From Topomyia yanbarensis (taxonomy: Eukaryota; Arthropoda; Insecta; Diptera; Culicidae): a stretch of DNA of 64,000 nucleotides. Positions 1 through 12,686 of the stretch are shown here, piece by piece (within the stretch, counting starts at the first letter, position 1; every line of letters begins with the position of its first letter). The notes under the pieces were generated by a model, which worked only from the letters and a program-made list of their open reading frames with translations, made no database searches and was not told the origin of the DNA. Position numbers and translations under genes: made by a program. The stretch lies in NCBI RefSeq assembly GCF_030247195.1, contig NC_080670.1, positions 29,033,497 through 29,097,496 of the forward strand. Reading direction: 5' to 3'.

Positions 1-345
1 ACTCTATATTTACTAGACATAAATTGGACATGAAAGGGTTAGTAAAGTGTCCGGATTCTACGTATAACAGGTTTTAGCATAACCAATGTGGTAATCCTAA
101 TTGAACCGGAATGAAAATATTCATCTCATACTATTGTTACATTTTATGGCGGCATCTTATCACCAGCTATTACTATTGCCATCGAACCCTGCTTAAAATT
201 CAGAAGCATGTTTCACACCGGACGGAACCGAATTTTGCGATAGTTAAACTAAGATTCAAAGCCAGGTGCTGCGGGTGTCACAATACTTCGTGGAAAAGTT
301 GTCAAACGTATGTGAATATTGAAGACTTAATTTTTTAATCTCCGG

Positions 346-355
346 TATATATAAG
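346..355 (+). promoter_or_regulatory. TATA box of the 387-951 gene
   Basis: A TATATATAAG stretch lies about 32-41 bases before the first ATG of the spliced secreted-protein gene. This implies a very short 5' leader if transcription starts about 25-30 bases downstream. I see no canonical insect initiator (TCAGT) nearby, so the call rests on the TATA sequence and its spacing. Confidence 0.4.
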
Positions 356-386
356 GACGTTGTTTTCAAACATACTACATTTCACA

Positions 387-951
387 ATGGCGTTAGTTCT
401 CGGTTTATTGCTGTTGTTTGGATCGCAGCTCATCGATACTCTCCCGTTCGATACCGCTTGTACCCATGGTGGTGAGGCTTTTAGAGCGGGCTGCAATTTT
501 TACGTACACGGATCACAGCCATTTATAGATTCCTATTGTTATGCGTTAGACCAGGTAAAAACTATTTCTTCGTTTCCCGAAACAGATTCAATCCACCTGG
601 TGTCGCGTCAATACCGGTCACTCTAAGAAGATTTCACACGAATTTCTAAAAAAACGTGCATTTGTTGAAGTATGCGACTTCAGGAGGGTTAATCAATTCA
701 ATTGACATGATCTTTAAATTGCTGAACATTGTGTTTCTATTAAAAACAAATCGTTGTTTATCTTTCAGAACTTCTATGGATTCACACGCAACATCTGCTG
801 TGACGGAGTGTGTACCTGTTGTTTCCGCTTCTACCAGGAGTATGAATATTATTGGAACGCCCCATTGCTACCATTGAGGGAATTGACGCCGGAAATACAC
901 GAAACATTGCTTGAGGGATTCACGATCCTGCATACACCTTCGGGTGAATGA
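387..951 (+). CDS. Two-exon gene for a small secreted cysteine-rich protein, function unknown
   Basis: Exons are 387-554 and 769-951. The 214-bp intron has CAG|GTAAAA at its donor and TCTTTCAG at its acceptor and is phase 0. The product is 116 residues. It begins with a hydrophobic signal peptide (MALVLGLLLLFGSQLIDT, cleavage probably just after), followed by a mature chain of about 98 residues with eight cysteines. These include the pattern C-x8-10-C spread over exon 1 and the dense ICC...VCTCC cluster at the start of exon 2. The C-terminal third is acidic and cysteine-free and ends PSGE before a TGA. The start ATG has A at -3 and G at +4 and sits just downstream of a TATA box. I do not recognise the family. 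A secreted, disulfide-bonded peptide (salivary, reproductive or cuticle-associated) is possible, but that is inference. There is no AATAAA immediately downstream. Intact splice sites and a clean frame argue that the gene is real. Confidence 0.6.
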
Positions 952-3442
952 TTTAAATTGTGGTGGAGTTCTCGACCACTAGGAGACTAATTAGATGCCT
1001 AAAAATGCGTTTTAAAAATATTGTATCGGCAAATAGTCAGAATATGTCTAGAAACATACTAAGTTAAATTACTATTTTTGCTAAAGAAAAACTAGCAAAA
1101 GGAAAAGCACCAAAAAATTCGATTATTAAGAGTAGTAAACAAACTGCGATTGTTTTCCTGTACTGCAACTAGAAGATTCCAAACACGCTTACAGCGAACC
1201 CCAAGATGCGTATTAAGGACAAGACCATCATTTGAATCCCACGATTTGTGAAGAAACAAACGTCCACTGTGTCAGAGATTCACTTTACACAGCAAGGGAA
1301 AGAGCCACGACACCCCGTGCGTAACTATCCTCGGGTAGTAGGAATCTGAATAGTATGAGTCCGTGTAGTAGGAGACCCGACTGTATGAAACAATTACACT
1401 TCGTATCAAAACCTCACAGACCAAACCTCAAACAATAAACTCTACTTCAAATTCCCAATGTACCCAACCTGTTATACTGCAACACATATTGTATCATCCA
1501 AGCTTGCAGGTATTAAACTCACATAGTATCCAACGAGAAATAAATAATCAATCCCGCAGGAGCTTGAACGTAGTAAGTACTGTTCTCTTCTTTCGACAAC
1601 AACATAACATACCTGCCGAAGCCATTAAACCCACGACTCGCTACCCATTCCAAACTGGACCGGCTAGGATTTTATAGCCTCGGGCAAGCCAAGGTAGTAA
1701 AAAAATACGAAAAATGCAATTTTAAAAATTTAATGAAAATCGATTTTTCCTCCCTGCTCGACATCGGACGGAGTAGAAATGACGATCGGTTAAGCTTTGT
1801 GACTCTTCGTTATCTGATGTGTAGCTATCGGTAGTGTGAATTTAGGCGAATGACACGCCTACATCCGCAGTTTTCGTAACACACCCTGTTGGGTCGAACG
1901 TGGTCGGTCAAACCCTTAAAACTGATTAAAAATCCATTCGTCAACCCCGGATATGATGTCAGTGAGCAGAAGATAACAAAAAGCTAGCACACCCAGCGAT
2001 TGGTTCGTCGGCCAAATATGGGGCACGCGTTGTCGGAAGTTTGGAAGGCAGTTACAAAGTGCCATAATGTATGCAAATCTTGCAAAGATAAATTGTTCCA
2101 CGGACGACAGATGGTGGTAGTGCCTGCAGGCAATGAAATTGCTCTTTGATTGGGTACAAAAATGCGCCATTCCGGCGCGGAAAAAAGGAAATAGCGCCCC
2201 CCAGTGGTGAATATTGCTGGCTGTGTTTTGGTTGGTGTTTGAGAAGTATTAGAAATTTTGGGTGTATTAGAAAAACCAAAATATTACATTAAATCAATAT
2301 ATAAATGTTCTACTGATTGAATACAACGGTATCCAAGCATCCAGGAGTGTGTTCCTTATTTACTCATAGATGTAAACATTTTTAGCTTCCGGGAAGGAAT
2401 ATGAACTCCCAAAGCAACACTGCTGTGGGCAGATATGAATACACCGATAACGCATTTACAATATGTGATCCGTGAGTAAGCTTGGCACAATTGAGAGCTG
2501 CGGTAATAATCGTTAAAAGTTTGTTCCTAGGGAAACCCCGCTCGGAATGATGGTCTTTACCGAGAACGATTGCTACTCTAAATAGTTTCATTGCGGATAA
2601 CAATGACGAGAAGCTTTGGATTATAATTCGGCTATTGTCAAGTGAGACTTTATGATTCGGGATAACGCCTGTGGACTCGGAGACCGAAGAATATTTATCA
2701 GCGGCATTCCGAAGACTGTCAGAACAGTAGTGGTCATCAACAGAGATAAATTACGGCTGCACCATGTTAGATTGTCTAACAAACTACACAAATATGACAA
2801 AGTTCATAATACCATTTTTACTAATTACATCGTTTTGATGCAAAGATTCTTTGAAGATTGTGACCACACACCGAAACAACATCTTGAATAGCGGCCAATA
2901 GTCGTTCACACTTTACTTTGCAAGAAATGTCCTCCTTTTCCGCCGTACGTAGGTGGACATGAGAAATAAAAACGACAACGAACGATTTCACGCTCGGCTA
3001 ACTCGAATAGCGGAAAATAAGAAGAAAAAACGCATTTCCACCGCCAGTAGGCAATGGCTTTTCCCTCGGCCAATGGATCTGATCATAGCTTATTCGCAGT
3101 TTTTTGCTCATTCCGTTGACAGAAGATAAATATATTGTTCCTGTCTGCTGCGATATCTGTTTTTCGCCCAAGTGTGACAAAGCGTTTGCCTACTGCGTAG
3201 GTCCTCAGTTTAGGTGTTGGATTTTGCTCATGGTGGAAGCGATTAATGGCAACGGGATTCCAGTAAGTTTTGGGAATGTCTGTTTTCTTAATTAATTCTT
3301 GTGACCAGATGTGTAAGAGGAAATTATGGATTAAAACATTTTTCATCAACACTTGCAGCACTACTATTAAGGTTACACAAGAACATATTATTCTATCATT
3401 CCTGGCACTCCGTGGAATAATTTTCAGGGCATAGCATCATAG
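952..3442. other. Intergenic, no gene recognised
   Basis: Short AT-rich ORFs occur on both strands, but none has splice context, a signal sequence or a recognisable domain. A small GC-rich patch with GGGGGGCGCTA lies near 2170-2210. Confidence 0.4.
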
Positions 3443-3670
3443 TACACTCAGGTTTTTTTACGCGGGGGATACAGGCCGCGTAACTGAAAACCGCGTAAAT
3501 GAAAACCGCGTAAATTTCAAAATCCGCGTGAATGAAGACCGTGTAAATTTAAGAATCCGCGTTAATGGGAACCTTGTTAATGGATACCGTAAATTTCAAA
3601 ATCCGCGTAAATTTCAAAATCCGCGTAAAAAATACCGCGCAAAAAAACCGCGTAAAAAAACCTGAGTGTA
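3443..3670. mobile_element. TA-flanked MITE with 21-bp perfect inverted ends
   Basis: The left end (from 3445) reads CACTCAGGTTTTTTTACGCG. The right end (to 3668) is its exact reverse complement, and TA dinucleotides flank both sides. That gives a 224-bp element with a TA target duplication, as in Tc1/mariner-type MITEs. The interior consists of degenerate repeats of CCGCGTAAATTTCAAAAT. It has no coding capacity. Confidence 0.8.
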
Positions 3671-5460
3671 TATGATTTAATATTACGTATGAATGATCGA
3701 AAATAAAGTTAAGAACTTCCAGCGTGAAACTTGGACTGAATTCAATCGGCGTTGGAATCGTTTGAAAAGTTCTACTTTAAAAAAGCCGACAAGGACGAAA
3801 AACCGGATAGAAACAAATAAGTCGTATGCAAGAAAATCCATAAAACACAACATCCAACAACCACAAAGTCTGTACTTCTTATGTTTTGCTCACAAATACT
3901 TGCAAGGCTTATAACTTGACCTATTACCTTCCACTTGCGGACAGACAGTTATAAGTACAATCTGTAGAATTGAAGTATGTAATTGTCTGTAATCACTCAT
4001 AGTAATAGACCACACGAATGGAAAAACTAAAACTTTAAACTCTCATTACACCAAAATATGTAAGCTCGAATGTGCTTCATTGTTTCGATCATATTTTTTA
4101 TCGCAACAAACTCCCCAAATGTTCAGAATATGCATAAAAAGTGATTTATTTTATTTTCTGCTAATATAAATGAGAAGTGGTGAAAACGGAACTCGAAAGG
4201 AGTTTTTCTACTCATGAAAAAATTGTGTTACTGAAAACCTTTCCATATGTATATATTCGAATTGTTTCGAGCAATCCTACTCTAACTGGGCAGCACTTAA
4301 ATTATAAGTGTAAAACACTGCGTCAAACTTCTCCAAGTAGGCCAATGTTTCTACGAGTGATAAGGGGTTTTATTGTTACTCATTTAAAAACGTCTTACAA
4401 TAATATTCAATTCATCTCTCATGCATTATTCATTGTATTTTATATTTCGTCCCACTTTGATATTCCAACAAAAGATACCCCTCTCCTCTAATACATTCCA
4501 CAAAACTTGAAACTTGATACATTTGCCCGGAAGTGATTTTCCAGCCATTTCCCCCTCCCGACGCGAAGAGAAAGCAGAACCTGACCATGGAACTCCATTG
4601 AACGCTTCTGGCTCTCAACTTTGTATCAAAAGAAACCCAAACGTCATCTTTGATTACAACATAAACGAAGAAAGCGAAGAGTTCCTTCTACTTATACTCC
4701 TACTCCTTGTCTCAAAAAGCTTCCATAGCGAGTGCAGTGCTGGAAAATCATGACTCATGACATAATAACCGTTTTTGCAACAAATAATGCATGGATTTCA
4801 CATTCGAACCGAGCCGAGCCGAGAAATTGAACTGCCAGCGATGCCGATGGGAAGGAAGGGGCGAAGCGGAAGAGGGTCAATACAATAAAATAGAAAATTG
4901 GTTACAAGAGGGGTGGCGGCCGGAAAAAAGGCGCCTTCAGTTACCAGGATTGATTCGACGGACCATTCTGAGTCATCTTCTTTCCGATACTTATCTTATG
5001 CCCCCAGTTAGTTTTGTTTCGCGGTATGGGGCAAAAGAAATTATGTCTGTGTTTGAACATCCTAGAAAATGAACGGCATTGAGGATTTGAGATTTGTGAA
5101 AAAGGGAACAGCGAAATACGCACACGCTAATAGTAGTCGTTGGATTGTTCTTCTTTGAATGCTTTTATTTTGTGAATTTTTACAACAAAACAATCGCTCT
5201 TGAGGTCATATAAATAATAGAGTTTTTTTACAATCATTATTCATCACTTTATCGCGGGTTAGGAAAAAAAAGTCGAATTCCAGCTACAAGTAAGCTTTTG
5301 GGCAACATTTGGGTTTTAGAACAACGATAAGGAAAACTACATTTTCGCACCTACAATTTCAAGTTTAAATGAGATTCTTAAGGGGAAGTGGACATTAAGT
5401 GTAATTACTCTACCAGAGTAGATTAATTATCCATTGGGAGAAGATTACTTTTTAGCAATG
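3671..5460. other. Intergenic, no gene recognised
   Basis: AT-rich sequence with scattered short ORFs (for example 4177-4491 and 4791-5072) of biased composition and no recognisable domain. Nothing is assigned. Confidence 0.4.
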
Positions 5461-5825
5461 TTTTCATGTTTTCGTGCCTTCGTATTCTCGTGTTTTATTG
5501 TTTTCGTGTTTTCATGTTTTCATGTTTTCGTGTTTTCGTGTTTTCGTGTTTTCGTGTTTTCGTGTTTTCGTGTTTTCGTGTTTTCGTGTTTTCGTGTTTT
5601 CGTGTTTTCGTGTTTTCGTGTTTTCGTGTTTTCGTGTTTTCGTGTTTTCGTGTTTTCGTGTTTTCGTGTTTTCGTGTTTTCGCGTTTTCATGTTTTCGTG
5701 TTTTCGTGTTTTCATGTTTTCATGTTTTCATGTTTTCATGTTTTCATGTTTTCATGTTTTCATGTTTTCATGTTTTCATGTTTTCATGTTTTCGTATTTT
5801 CGTGTTTTCGTGTTTTCATGTTTTA
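5461..5825. repeat. 8-bp minisatellite TTTTCGTG/TTTTCATG, about 45 copies
   Basis: Tandem TTTTCGTG units dominate from about 5507 to 5708, and a block of TTTTCATG variants follows to about 5790. A few irregular units sit at both edges (CCTTCGTA, TATTCTCG). Because 8 is not a multiple of 3, all three forward frames read the same eight-residue Phe/Cys/Val/Arg pattern. This explains the overlapping open frames here, which are not genes. The two variants differ by a CpG-to-CpA change and are blocked rather than mixed. Confidence 0.95.
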
Positions 5826-8800
5826 TGTTGCATGTTGTATGTTTTTAGGTTTGAATTGAAAATACGTGACTTCCGAAAGCCTAAGCTCGATTTTCACCGT
5901 CTGTATATGTTTCACATCAATCCATTTCAATTGAGGTATCAGTTTTCCAATACACATATCGCACGTTTCGTCTATAGATAGACTTTCGTGTACATTTTTA
6001 AAGCAGCAAAATAAATATTCTGCACGGGAAACAGCAAATAAACGAACCGAACATCTTACGCATAATCCTAGAGAGGGCGTTAAATGTTGTTTGTTTTTAG
6101 CCACCGCAACAACCAAACTATGGTAGATGCGGTGTGAGAATATTTTCGTGTGACAAAATTATTTTGCTGTGAGTCTATTCAGGGGTAAAATTCGCAATAT
6201 TGAGATCTTGCATTTTTACACCCCCGCCAATTCGCAATGCAAACAAATTTTCTTCCTCCTTTTCGGCACAGCTACTAGTAACTTTACATGTAATTCATGA
6301 TACCCTTTAGCTGGGAAACCGTTATAAAGTAACAACGCCTCGCTTACCTCACCACATCCTGTCCTGGCAAGACTGACATAACCAGAACCAATCCAATTAA
6401 CTTGATGTCAGACCTGATGTTTTGTTTTATCTTTGGTACGTGTTCCGTGAATATTTGTCGTTCAACTAGGTTAAAATTATCTTCAACCGCTTTCACCGGG
6501 CTGTTGAATATTTTATTCTCCTTACAACCTAATTGGCTCTGTCCTTCTTTTCATGGAACTACACACTCACGTGAATCTAGTGTTGATCTCGACATGTACG
6601 TAGTATTATTTATAGCAATCCCACCTTTACTTGCCTAGAAACATTTCCAGATTTTATGAAAGGCCAAACTTTTTTCAGAAAATTCGCTCAAGCTCTTCGT
6701 TGATGTTTTGATGTACGACTCTTTTTTGGCACCGACTTGACAAACATCCAAGTACACTCTGCTTTTCTTCACTTTACGCTACGATGGTTTGGTCCTTTCG
6801 ATTAGACAAAAAAAACGTTCACGGTGCTGCTCCTAAATTGAAGGCTCATATTTTCCTCTTTCCTCATTCAATCGGCTTATGCCGACAAATGATTGTAACT
6901 GTTCCACGTGTACCGATTTATCGTTTCAGGAATCAATCTGTACCGGTGTATTATAGGTGAAAAGAGTTTCCTTCCAATAGCACCCAGAAGGGAGTCCCGG
7001 AAAAGAGTAAATATAGTTACCTGACGGGACTGAGCGGAAAGGTGTCACTGACTGAAGGAAATTTTCTTTTAATTTGACATATGATACGGATAAAAATAGC
7101 GCCATGGGAGCTGATTGTTTCGGGTTTCTTTCTTTACTTGGACTATGACGTTTGCAGCAGGGGGTGTATATATGAAAGCCGTTGTGTTTTTCCCAAGTAG
7201 AAAGCGTTTTAATCTACCGATTGGTATAATTATTCTATTCTCGAATTACACAATTACATAATCAACACAACAACAAGACTTGACGAATTTAATTATTATA
7301 ATTGTCTATTTGAAAGGCTTTAATCGTACATGCCATTCGTCCATAGAGGTGTTTAATATCAATTGATCTAGTTATGAAATTCGCTTAACATTAATGGCTA
7401 TAATGCTAGGGTTCGGTTCATACCGAAGTTCGGCTGCTTCTCTAGGACATCCGGAGCTGTCATAAGTGATGAATATTTACAATCGAAACTTCTCAATACC
7501 AGCAATAATGTAAATATTCAATCAAGAAAATCATTTCTGCATTGTTAGCGTTTGCACCATTTGCATGATGAAGCCCGTCTAAAATATATTAAAAATAGAT
7601 TTATATACGTGAACGCACTTATTAACCCGTATTTCTGGAACCATAGTGCCGTTTCAAACAAATTAAAACCTGAGTTTGGGAAAATCTTTATTGGTACCTA
7701 AAAAGCAAAGCGAACGTAGTATAGAAACACTATTCTTCACCCCGCCTCTAGTTATCGCCACTCTAGTGGAACATATGATAACTATTGTATTATTTATGTT
7801 ATCTGATTTGTAATTTTAGGTGTATTTGAAAGAGCAGCAAACTACAGCAAAAGAAATGCTCAATCAATCAGTGATGCAATTTTTCATTTTCAAATGGCAA
7901 CTCGGTTGAATTCTCAGCAACCAAGATTCAAATTCGAAGCTTCTGTGAATCATTGACTTTAAAATTGGTGTTATTTATCTTATTTTCAAAATTTCACGCA
8001 AACAATGATACAACTTCTATCAAAGCGGAAACATATTTAATACAAAGAACTATCGAAGACTGAACATAATTTGCGATGCAGTGGTGCATTGCAACACCTT
8101 CTCAATACTATTGAACTGATCCTCGACAACTTCTCATATATCGAAAAGCCTAGCAACAAATGTAATTTTATTGTCGAATGAAACAACCGCTGCCTTTGCT
8201 TCTGCTACAGTAACTATTGTAGCAATCCACTTTAAGCCACAACAGATGAATTAGTAACAGCTAGCGTACATGGAATACAAGCTTCCCTCTTTGATGCGAA
8301 ATGCGGAACGAGATCTCGGTATATCCTTAGCAATTTTTGGATTCCCAACGAACACCACGGACGTGTGCGGCTGTTTTGGCTTATTAAATATTCACATTTC
8401 GATTACCTTTCGTTGGAAAACAAACACAACGGTGAACTATGCGGCGCAACAGAAATTTTATTCACAAAAACAAATTCGTGGCTGACTAAAAGTCCGAAAT
8501 AAGCCTATCTCAATTCACTTTATGGTGATTTGTACTTTGCAATTAGGTATTTGGCTATACGTTTGGAAAATTCAATAAACCGGATCAGGGTATAAGAAGT
8601 CCTCGCCAAAGATCTGTCCAGTAAGCTCTGTAATTGAAATCTCTAATCACAATCAACTCATGACAGAGCTTTGCTCACACAACCGTTGACAAAGATAAAA
8701 CATTTATACTTGTGTAATACAATTTCGCACAATTGTTCAATAGAGCACTACTGCCTTATAACGCTTCCTCCTATCATTCGGTATTAAATTTGTGTTAAAA

Positions 8801-8900
8801 CCAAATCATCTAACTCAATAGCCGGATACAGAATCTTTGTTTACACAACAACACTACACCAGATTACACAATACGATTGATTCGCATCGTTGAAATTGAA
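5826..8900. other. Intergenic, no gene recognised
   Basis: AT-rich non-coding sequence upstream of the 3' end of the first MBF2-like gene. ORFs at 6402-6638 and 8270-8485 lack domains and splice context. Confidence 0.4.
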
Positions 8901-8906
8901 TTTATT
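8901..8906 (-). promoter_or_regulatory. Polyadenylation signal AATAAA
   Basis: Reading the minus strand, GGAATAAATTC lies about 75-80 bases past the stop codon of the 8981-9414 gene, a normal distance for a short insect 3' UTR. Confidence 0.55.
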
Positions 8907-8980
8907 CCACGCTGACGATGATAAGGTCAAACTATACACAAAATCACAATTTCTATAAATCTCCAAAAAATTTAATTTTA

Positions 8981-9414
8981 CTATCCAGGAAAAGGCTGCT
9001 CATCCAAACCGTAGAGATTGCCCCGCATACCCCACTGGGTAACGGCTCGGCGAACGGGAGTAACGTACACATGCGTGTTATTCAGCACTATGGAACCGAA
9101 ATAATTCGGAATCAGGTCGTCGGATCTGGTCAACTCGAACATGGTCAAATGTTCACTGCCGAATAAAATATCATCTGTCCGGTAGTCGAAGCTTAGCATA
9201 ATTTCCCGTGCTTCCTGGTATGGCCCAGCCTCTAGCCACCAGGAATAAAGCAACTTGTCACCTGCATACGGCGGATGTAAATACATACAGTAGGATAGTT
9301 CCGGGATTAAGCTGAATTGTACTGACCTGTGACTCGAGAACCAAACTGAAGGCTACTGGCTGCCGAAATGCCACATAATGCATCCACCAACGATAGCAGA
9401 AGTAAAAACTTCAT
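8981..9414 (-). CDS. MBF2-like small secreted protein A (two exons)
   Basis: Exon 1 is 9414-9327 and exon 2 is 9261-8981 on the minus strand. The intron is phase 1 (ACAG|GTCAGT donor, TATGCAG acceptor). The product has 122 residues. Residues 1-19 form a signal peptide (MKFLLLLSLVDALCGISAA). The segment FGSRVTGDKLLYS straddles the splice junction and matches the conserved G-x-R-x-x-G-D-x-L-x-Y start of the insect MBF2 family. The C-terminus RGNLYG resembles the family's closing RG...iYG. The MBF2 name comes from a Bombyx cofactor, but most members are secreted and of unknown role. This copy lacks the cysteine pair of its two neighbours and has no third coding exon, so it is the most diverged of the three. 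It lies 432 bp downstream of paralog B on the same strand. Paired GATA motifs lie upstream and an AATAAA lies downstream. The family assignment is by pattern, not by search. Confidence 0.65.
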
Positions 9415-9500
9415 GTCTAACCGATCTTGATTCGTGAATTAAAAATACAGTACTGAGCAAATCACCTGAAATAATTCGATATTCCAAGCTTCTATACCTT

Positions 9501-9513
9501 CGTTATCTTATCC
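9501..9513 (-). promoter_or_regulatory. Overlapping GATA-factor motifs upstream of MBF2-like gene A
   Basis: The minus strand reads GGATAAGATAACG, two overlapping WGATAR-type sites about 90 bp before the ATG at 9414. A TCAGTA initiator-like sequence lies near 9451-9456. GATA factors drive gut and fat-body secretory genes in insects. Function here is inference. Confidence 0.3.
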
Positions 9514-9773
9514 GTTGACGACAGCTATAAACACCATGACTAACATACGTCCGTTTCGGCGAGCGAATGTGAATGGATGACCCGCTCCGGAAGTCAAAAC
9601 ATATAGGATAATTCAATAATCAATAATCGCTAATGGCCCCATACTCTCGTATCTACCGGTTTGCCGGTGACCATATGACAACGACAAATGGATGATACCA
9701 TCATTTATATTCATAATAGATAACGTTATAATTCAAGGGTCTCATTCAAATAAAACTATTCATTTTTTATGAA

Positions 9774-9779
9774 TTTATT
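9774..9779 (-). promoter_or_regulatory. Polyadenylation signal AATAAA
   Basis: CGAAATAAATTC on the minus strand lies about 67 bases after the TAA of MBF2-like gene B at 9846. Confidence 0.55.
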
Positions 9780-9845
9780 TCGTCAATTCCTATAGTACAC
9801 GTAAATCCAAATTCATGATCCAAGCAATTCGTTAAGTTATTATTC

Positions 9846-10353
9846 TTATGCTGTTATATTCATCCAACGAATCCCAAAGATGGTAACATTTCCATACATC
9901 TCCGTCACTGGTACTACGCTGGACATGTTCACTTGAAATCTTCTCTTAGCGTCATATTTAGTATCGATCTCGATAACGCAATTCTGTCAAAGTAGAATCA
10001 AAGATGATCATTGCAACGCTCATGTAAAATAATTATTATCAACGAACATACCGCCAATGATCCCAAAAAATAAGAAAACGTCATTTCTTCGTTCTCGGCC
10101 GGATTGGTCTCGTAATCAAACACCAGCGTCATGTTGATCGGTTCGGCCACGGGTCCGCTTCGTGCGTGAAGAACATGCATTTTATAATCAACTACAAACG
10201 GTATTGGAGCTTTGGTCAATCTCAACGTCTGATTTGAGGAACTTAAACTAAATACCTACCGGGTTTTCGAGCACCCCAGCCAATTGAACAATTGGACCAT
10301 ACTAGTGCCACGCAGGCTGTCAGCATCAGCAGTACACAAATTTGATAGCACAT
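9846..10353 (-). CDS. MBF2-like small secreted protein B (three exons)
   Basis: Exons on the minus strand are 10353-10260, 10191-10052 and 9983-9846. Intron phases are 1 and 0, with GTAGGT/TTTGTAG and GTATGT/TTTGACAG borders. The product has 123 residues. It has a signal peptide of about 20 residues (MCYQICVLLMLTACVALVWS), a GxGAR motif at the exon 1/2 border, then VLHARSGPV..EPINMTL, a Phe-rich strand and GSLANC at the exon 2/3 border. The end is PVTEMYGNVTIFG. It aligns residue for residue with the protein encoded at 23045-23524, including both cysteines (one after the signal, one at the start of exon 3), exon 2 length (140 nt) and intron phases. Three NxS/T sites suggest glycosylation. The start ATG has CCACC before it. 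The function is unknown, and MBF2-family membership is inferred from the pattern. Confidence 0.75.
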
Positions 10354-12686
10354 GGTGGCTCGTCTTTGGGGGGACGGACCTTGTTCAGTCGAACGGCTTG
10401 TTAGAGACTAAATTTCGCAGACACCAAAATGCTAATATTAATGTTGAATGTGGAGGAAGATAAGATTGTGCTGTCTTACGGTGGATTACCGAGAAAGCAA
10501 TCGAGTGATACCTTTATTAAAAACAATCGTCAAGTTGAAGAGAATTTCTTGAATGTTAATGAACGAAATTATGATCCGATAAGAAATAATCAGAGCATAC
10601 AAAAGCTATTGCGAAAATATTGAGTTAGCTAACTTTGGTGTTATTCAAACACTTTGACTGGTGCCGATTCGCATTGAATCATTTTCTGAAACTAAACAAC
10701 ATTACCCCAGCTTTGCGTTGTTGCTGAACTTTATCGCTTGAGGTTAACTATTCTATTCTTACCCTTACACAGCCAGTATTGAAAAGCATCCTGGAAAACA
10801 CTGCAGTTATTCATTAGTGTTTTTCTTGTCAACATTAATATTTGAAGCATATTATGTGCAAATATTAAAACGGCCAGGCCAACTGTGCAGAGTTTGTGTT
10901 TAAAGATGTTTCAAAATTATACGGCAATTAAATTATTCATTTAATGAATAATCTAACTAACGAATCCTTTTGAATCGAAGAAGGAAGAAACGAGGACAAC
11001 CGTACCGACCGTTTCAGTTTTAAGGGGATATGATAAATCGTTGGGAGTGAGTTTGCTAAGAAGGTTAATGTCACTCCTTTGGTCCTTTGGGATGGGACAA
11101 AGGTATTTACACCTCCTTGCCCTGGCTAATGAGCCTAGGTTAAAGCGCCTTTACTCGCTCTGTAGTACTCGGAAAATTACAATTTATAGAAATTTAGCAC
11201 TTTAATGGAAAGGTATTTGTTTCTCGAAAAATACATGAAGTTAGGTTTTTGCGTCATTTTGTCCCAAAAATCCCCCATTCCCTACTCTGTTCTACATATT
11301 TTGCTGTCCCTCCAACGTGAAACAGTCTCAGAAATCGAACGGAGCCCCCGCGAACACTCCCAGAATACGAGAAACTGGGACTCTATGGCATCCTATCACT
11401 TTCCATATGAGTTCGTCGTGCATACATCTCTAATATTTCTACATCAAATTTTATTAAATGTACCTTGTTGAATGTGAAAGATCATAAGTAACAAAATAAA
11501 AGTAGAGTTGCCATCGCTAAAACTAAGATGCACTAGACCCTTTGACATTCAGTCCCGATTCTACATTTTATCATCAAATACCACGTATCAACTCCATTTA
11601 ACAATAAATTATTATTCAATTTTCTATTTTAAGTGTGAAAAATGTTCAGGAATTACATGGTAAATGTTTCATTTCAGGAACAATACGGAAAGTTTGGGTA
11701 TTAGGGAATTTGATAAAAAAAAAAATAGGTTTCTAGACTAAATGGCAAAAAAATCAAATGCTTCTGAATTCTATAGGCAACGAATCAGTTTTTCCTCTGT
11801 TTCTGATAACCTTCTACGTTCAACAAGGTACTTAAAAGAAATTGCTTGAAGTATAATAGAGATACATGCACAAAAAAATGACTAAATCCGATATGATATG
11901 ATAACCGTCAGATCTCTGAGACTTACTCACGCTAGAAAAAACTACAAAAAATGTATGTTTTGCAGCATAGAGTAGAATGGCTATGAATTCTTTGAACAAA
12001 ATGCTCTAAAGCTCCAGCTTTCCCCATGTTTTGGGAAACAAAGATTCTTCCATTGAAATGTTAAGAATGTTTTTTTTTTTTTTTTTTCAAAACAAGGTAT
12101 AAATTGTAATGTTTTGAGTGCTACTTTAAAAGTTATGGCATTTAATATATATTTTCCTCATATTTTTCCACAGCACCAATGTTAAAAACTTCAAGCGAAA
12201 TGGACGGGGTTCTAAAATTGTCCAACTGATGTGAAATTTGGCATCTAAGTTTACTTTGACATTTTTCACAATATGAAAAGGGGGTCTTTCAGATTTCGAA
12301 AATGAGTGTTTTTTGCAATGCCCACAAAAAGCTTTGTCACTGAGTCGCTTGTCGAAATTTTTGCATAGAAAAACTACAGAATGTTTTTGAAAATTTCAAA
12401 AAAACGCATTTTTTAACGCTGAAACCCTTATTCCTCCCTTAAACCTGATGTCCCTTTTACTTGAGGCAGAAAGTGACTCCATTTTGAACCCAACTACCGT
12501 CAAACCGTTTAATTAAATCAGTTTTGCACCTAGGTTCATCGCCAATGAAATCGGATAAAATTCAAACCCGAAACTCTATCGAAAACGTCCATTTGAAGCA
12601 ATAACCTGGTTTTCTCTAAGCGCTCTTATGCAAAAACAACATATGTTGTATTACGGAAAGATAAGCCAAATTAGGAAACTAGCACT
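10354..12686. other. Intergenic, AT-rich, no gene recognised
   Basis: It contains a run of about 18 T residues near 12070 and short ORFs without domains. It separates MBF2-like gene B from the rearranged transposon block. Confidence 0.4.

Noticed and set aside
5434..5981. Overlapping Phe/Cys/Val-repeat open frames
   Set aside because: They are translations of the 8-bp satellite in every frame.
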